Of a DNA stretch of 64,000 bases, positions 60,501 to 64,000 are shown in pieces. Within the stretch, counting starts at the first letter, position 1, and every line of letters begins with the position of its first letter. The notes under the pieces are model-generated. The model ran no database searches and was not told the DNA's origin. It saw nothing but the letters and a program-made list of their open reading frames with translations. This stretch comes from Oryza sativa Japonica Group (Eukaryota > Streptophyta > Magnoliopsida > Poales > Poaceae). A program made the position numbers and the translations under genes. The stretch is taken from positions 965,501-1,029,500 of the forward strand of contig NC_089037.1 of the NCBI RefSeq assembly GCF_034140825.1, given 5' to 3'.

Positions 60501-61950
60501 ATGCAGACTATTTTGTATTTCACTCCCCATACAACAAGGTACCATAAAAATCTCATATCATGTACCTTAGTAGCATCTTGGTGGTATAGTGGATTACAGC
60601 CACAATTGTGCAGACACTTGATATTCACACTTATTTAAGGCATCTTATTCACTGAAAGAAATAGGGCATCTTATTTAAAAAACTTTTCAAATAAATAGAA
60701 CTCGAGGTTCCCGACATGAGTAGTGAGTAGAATATATGCATATTTAGACTGATTCTTGATTGCATACTGTCACATGACATGGATATGCTGATCTTACCAG
60801 TCTGCACTTCGATCTTGGTTAGGAGTCGCATGCTCGCATAACTTACCTTGCCCTTTTGATATGTTGATGTAATTTTCAGAACTTATTTTTTTCCTTTTTC
60901 ATTGTTTTCTGCAGCTTGTGCAGAAGAGCTTTGCACGCCTATACTACAACGATTTTCTGAGAAAATGCAGGTTGGTCGGTCATGCTTAGCATATTAGGAT
61001 ATAGGAAGACAGTTGACTGGAGTAATATTGTTCAGTTTTTAGTAGTTAACTAGAACTAACTATAACGATTTTTTATGCCTGTTAATTAGCACGGTGGAAG
61101 ATGGATCAAGAGAAAAACTGGAGCCTTATTCAGGTTTGTCATCCGAGGAAAGCTACCAGAGTAGAGAACTTGAAAAGGTGCGAATATTTCTGCTTGGTCA
61201 TACCATCTGGTTCTGGACTTTTAATAAGCTGCGTGGTTCTGATACTAACTTTCAATATGCAGGCTTCTCAGCAAGTTGCGAAGCACCTCTATGATTCAAA
61301 GGTTCAACCAACTACATTAATCCCGAAACAAGTCGGGAATATGTACACAGCGTCTCTATATGCTGCTTTGGCATCAGTGATGCATAACAAAAATGAAACT
61401 CTGGTAAAAAAGGAAAAGAACACTTAGCCTTGTCTTCATTATATTTTCATGTGATAAGATTACCACTTCTCACCCTCCCCTTTTGACATGTCCAGGCAGG
61501 CCAAAGGATTGTCATGTTCTCATACGGCAGTGGCTTGACATCAACAATGTTCTCTTTCAAGATCAATGAAGGCCAGCATCCATTCATCCTATCAAACATT
61601 GCAGGCATACTGGATGTCTCCAAGAAACTGGAGTCCAGGCATGTGGTAAGTGCAGCTGCTGACCACTGCTTCATCTTGTTGACTGAAAACCTGAAACTAG
61701 TAGCTTGACATGAACGGATGAACCTGAATTCCTGATCAACAAATGCTTTGGGCCGCAGGTTGCGCCGGAGAAGTTCGTGGCGGCGCTGAAGCTGATGGAG
61801 CACCGGTACGGCGCCAAGGATTTCACGACGAGCCAGGACACGAGCCTGCTCGCTCCAGGCACCTACTACCTCACCCACGTCGACTCCATGTACAGGAGGT
61901 TCTACGCCGTCAAAGGTCAAGCCGTCACCGAAGTGTCCAATGGCCATTGA
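57542..61950 (+). CDS. HMGS: Hydroxymethylglutaryl-CoA synthase
   Basis: Condenses acetyl-CoA with acetoacetyl-CoA to HMG-CoA, the step before HMG-CoA reductase in the cytosolic mevalonate pathway to sterols and isoprenoids. Twelve exons: 57542-57613, 58939-59045, 59348-59480, 59566-59709, 60028-60186, 60304-60377, 60463-60538, 60915-60970, 61090-61177, 61263-61403, 61496-61645 and 61759-61950. They give 463 residues, the plant family length, all GT-AG. Catalytic residues are all present: Glu82 in RLEVGSET, Cys120 in SSNACYGGT, His250 in FHSPYNK and Ser362 in SYGSG. Start [20 protein letters not shown] is the family N-terminus; an in-frame GTG nine bases earlier is in the (GGC)n leader. Intron 1 is 1.3 kb. 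The donor after exon 5 (CCG|GTCTGC) is weak. Confidence 0.97.
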
Positions 61951-62227
61951 AAAAATTGTGTTGTGATGTGTGGTTCATTCAACCTGAAGCTGCAATAAGC
62001 CAACGGCATAGAGGGTTCAGGGCGTGGGTGTACCAAGTTTTCTGATGAAAGCTTGTAAAGGGTGCTAGGTTAGAGCTGTTGGATTAGTTGGTTCGCTATT
62101 CGCTAGTAAGGCTTACTTGGTGAAATGGTATCTCCACTTCGTTAATGTTCTTCAGTGGAACACACGGTAGCGAGCTGTAAGAATTCTTAATAATCTGCCG
62201 TCCCGTTCTTTTCTCTCCCACAAGAGT

Positions 62228-62424
62228 AGGATGAAGATTAAGATTTTCGTGGCACGCTTTTCAAACTGCTAAACAGTGCGTTTTATGCGAAAACTTTTTA
62301 TATGAAAGTTGTTCTAAAATATCATATTAATCTATTTTTCAAGTTTGTAATAATTAAAACTCAATCAATCATACGTTAATATCACATCGTTTTGTGTAAA
62401 AAACTTAATCTTCATCTTCAGGAG
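62228..62424. mobile_element. Probable MITE
   Basis: AGGATGAAGATTAAGATTTT at the left is mirrored by the right end (inverted TGAAGATGAAGATTAAGTTT). The interior word TTCAAACTGCTAAACAGTGC and the TATTAATCTATTTTTCAAG core are AT-rich and non-coding. No exact duplication seen. Confidence 0.6.
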
Positions 62425-62710
62425 AAAAAGAACACACCGGATCATGTCATGTTGATTCTAAGCTCTATGTTTCCAGTATATCGCCTACAGATCCCTTTAC
62501 AAAATATTAGAACTAAAAAAAATTGGTGCGACGATATAAGCATTTCTGATGCATTGATTTTGAAATCGAGCTATCTATTTTATGTCAAATATTTCAGTTG
62601 ACCACCAACAAAAAAACATTAATTTGTACATGGTGAAAAAAACATAATCCCATTTGAAATGTTTAAGAATAATGTGAAACACAGTGAAATACATGTTGAA
62701 ACATTTCGCT

Positions 62711-62903
62711 ATCACGCGTGCAACATTAAATTTTAACAATTAAAACACATGTTTTTCTTTCACCGGAATGCAATCACATAACATCTTGTTATAAAGATTT
62801 ACAACGGTTTTGCTATCATGCAACATTAAAATTTAACGGTTGAAACACATGATTTCCTTTCATTCGAATATAATCACATGACATCTTGTTATGAAGATTT
62901 AAT
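62711..62903 (+). repeat. ~93-bp diverged tandem duplication
   Basis: GCAACATTAAAT, AAAACACATG, TTTCTTTCAC, AATCACATAACATCTTGTTA and AAGATTTA recur about 93-100 bp later with scattered changes. Confidence 0.75.
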
Positions 62904-62954
62904 TGTAACGAATAAAACAGTGTATTCCACGTTACAAACCTGCCGTCGTATTAG

Positions 62955-63102
62955 TCTCTCCCTTTTTTCCTTGTTTTTTTTGGTCTTTTCTCTCTTCCCT
63001 TGGCATAAGCTGGTCTGGGCTGGTTGCGTTGTGTAAACAAACACTCTTTTCTTCTAATATATTGATGTGCAATTTTTTTGCGCGTTCGCGAAAAAAAAAG
63101 AA
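62955..63102 (+). mobile_element. LINE-like 3' end with A-tail
   Basis: TGGTCTGGGCTGGTTGCGTT, TCTAATATATTGATGTGCAA and TTTTTTGCGCGTTCGCG run into an A9 tail at about 63091-63099. It resembles the remnant at 37470-37600. The flanks GAATAAAAC/GAATACAAC are only a rough duplication. Confidence 0.5.
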
Positions 63103-63680
63103 TACAACGATGTACTCGAATTGTAAACCGGATTAATAATTTAAGAGAAGAAAATAATTTAAAGCTTAACAATGGAATATGGTTAATTTACACGGAAGAA
63201 GAGAAAAGGGGTGGGAGAGAAATACTAGCAACATGCATATGAGAACGAAGAATATGCGGAGGAAGTAGCTAGTGCGCCCGTTTATTTTTTGGCTAGATCG
63301 GACACTCGACCTGAACCATTCTGAAGAGAAATCTAAACAATTTATAATTCGAAATTTAACCATCGAGAGAATGGTAAGAAATTCCTTAAGAAAATTACTA
63401 TTGCTGAACAGCCTAGAATATTTAACCATCGAGTACTACTGACAGAAATAGCCAAAATGGCCGGCAAGTCTCAGCCCTAATATGCTGATCTGTGCCGTCG
63501 ATTGCTTGATCGAACGGTCAGGATCATGACTGCGTTGATGAAAAGGGGATATGATACGCCGCCGTGGCCCGAGGCCGCCGCTGCACGCCTGCACGGTATC
63601 CCCATTCCATAACCATTCCAGCAACAGCTGTCTCCTTCTCTCTCCGCCGCCGGCGAAACCGCAACGGCGCAGAGGAGAAA

Positions 63681-64000
63681 ATGTGGGAAGCCGAGGAGAT
63701 CGAGGACGAGGAAACTCTAGAGGCGCTTCTAGAAGCTTCCCGAAGCGCCCAGGGCCGGGCCGCGCTCTCCGACGCCCTCGCCGACACCCTCCACCTCCTG
63801 CCGGCCTCCACCCACCGCCTCCTGCTCCTCCGCCTCCGCCTCCTCCGCAACCTCCTCGCCGGCGACGACCTCAACCAGGGCACCTTCGTCCTCCTCTCCG
63901 GCCCCGCCGCGGTCGTCTCCTCCGCCCTCTCCTCCCCCTCCGACTCCCCCGACGTCGCGCGCGCGGGCCTCCAGGCGCTGGGCAACGCCGCGCTCGCCGG
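63681..64000 (+). CDS. Ataxin-10-like ARM-repeat protein, 5' part
   Basis: The frame opens at ATG 63681 and stays open to the window end (106 codons visible). The start MWEAEEIEDEETLEALLEAS is acidic and helical. Leu-rich ARM-type helices follow (HRLLLLRLRLLRNLLAGDDL, NQGTFVLLSG), then GLQALGNAALAG. The LRNLLAG-x-x-x-NQ pattern is that of the ataxin-10 family (plant MEE50-type). The gene continues beyond the window, so length and introns are unknown. Codon use is strongly GC3-rich, like other first exons here. Confidence 0.68.
   Translation, partial: MWEAEEIEDEETLEALLEASRSAQGRAALSDALADTLHLLPASTHRLLLLRLRLLRNLLAGDDLNQGTFVLLSGPAAVVSSALSSPSDSPDVARAGLQALGNAALA

Larger units (their letters stand above)
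61951..63680. other. HMGS 3' flank and intergenic repeats
   Basis: HMGS 3'UTR, a MITE-like element (62228-62424), a ~93-bp duplicated AT-rich unit (62711-62900), and a LINE-like 3' end (62955-63102). Then the promoter and leader of the ataxin-10-like gene. Confidence 0.45.

Overview
The window looks like a gene-dense euchromatic stretch of a grass nuclear genome, almost certainly rice (Oryza sativa). I infer rice from GC-rich first exons with AT-rich introns, many Tourist- and Stowaway-type MITEs, and recognisable plant proteins, especially a complete CDKA-1 (294 residues, PSTAIRE). The gene order fits my memory of the short arm of rice chromosome 3, but I cannot search to confirm it.

Layout. 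0.5-1.9 kb (-): PEX11 peroxisome-proliferation protein, divergent from 2.8-4.4 kb (+) PYRD/RibD riboflavin-pathway deaminase, with a shared intergenic promoter. 4.4-6.3 kb: MITEs. 6.35-7.29 kb: GH16 (XTH-like) protein with an 18-residue tandem repeat tail. 7.73-9.55 kb: non-LTR-type retroposon with target-site duplication and A-tail. 9.86-16.27 kb: young non-autonomous LTR element full of ~90-bp tandem repeats. 16.8-20.3 kb: protein-ribulosamine/fructosamine 3-kinase. 21.06-21.66 kb: DREB-type AP2/ERF factor. 22-28 kb: gene-poor, with a truncated LINE and a MITE nested with a ~75-bp AT-rich tandem array. 28.1-31.7 kb: a DUF4378-like protein. 33.65-36.62 kb: SLC35B-type nucleotide-sugar transporter. 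40.0-43.1 kb: CDKA-1. 44.6-45.0 kb: small LysM protein. 46.5-48.9 kb: CRR1, a DapB-like NDH-complex assembly factor. 49.8-50.2 kb (-): small NFD6-like ORF. 50.5-52.6 kb: HOTHEAD-like GMC oxidoreductase with one problematic splice junction. 52.6-57.4 kb: MITE-rich. 57.5-61.95 kb: HMG-CoA synthase. 63.68 kb to the end: start of an ataxin-10-like ARM-repeat gene.

The genes are independent plant loci without operon logic. Several products are organelle-targeted (PYRD, kinase, CRR1) or peroxisomal (PEX11); HMGS feeds the cytosolic mevalonate pathway. For every multi-exon gene I give exon coordinates whose junctions I placed by eye; all keep the reading frame and, except one junction, use GT-AG.

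I found no clear undescribed multi-gene system. The most unusual items are the GC-AG-or-frameshift junction in the GMC gene, the 54-bp ultra-truncated retroposon with a perfect 16-bp duplication in the transporter intron, the tandem-repeat-filled LTR element, and the GH16 protein with no visible signal peptide and an Ala/Asp-rich repeat tail.
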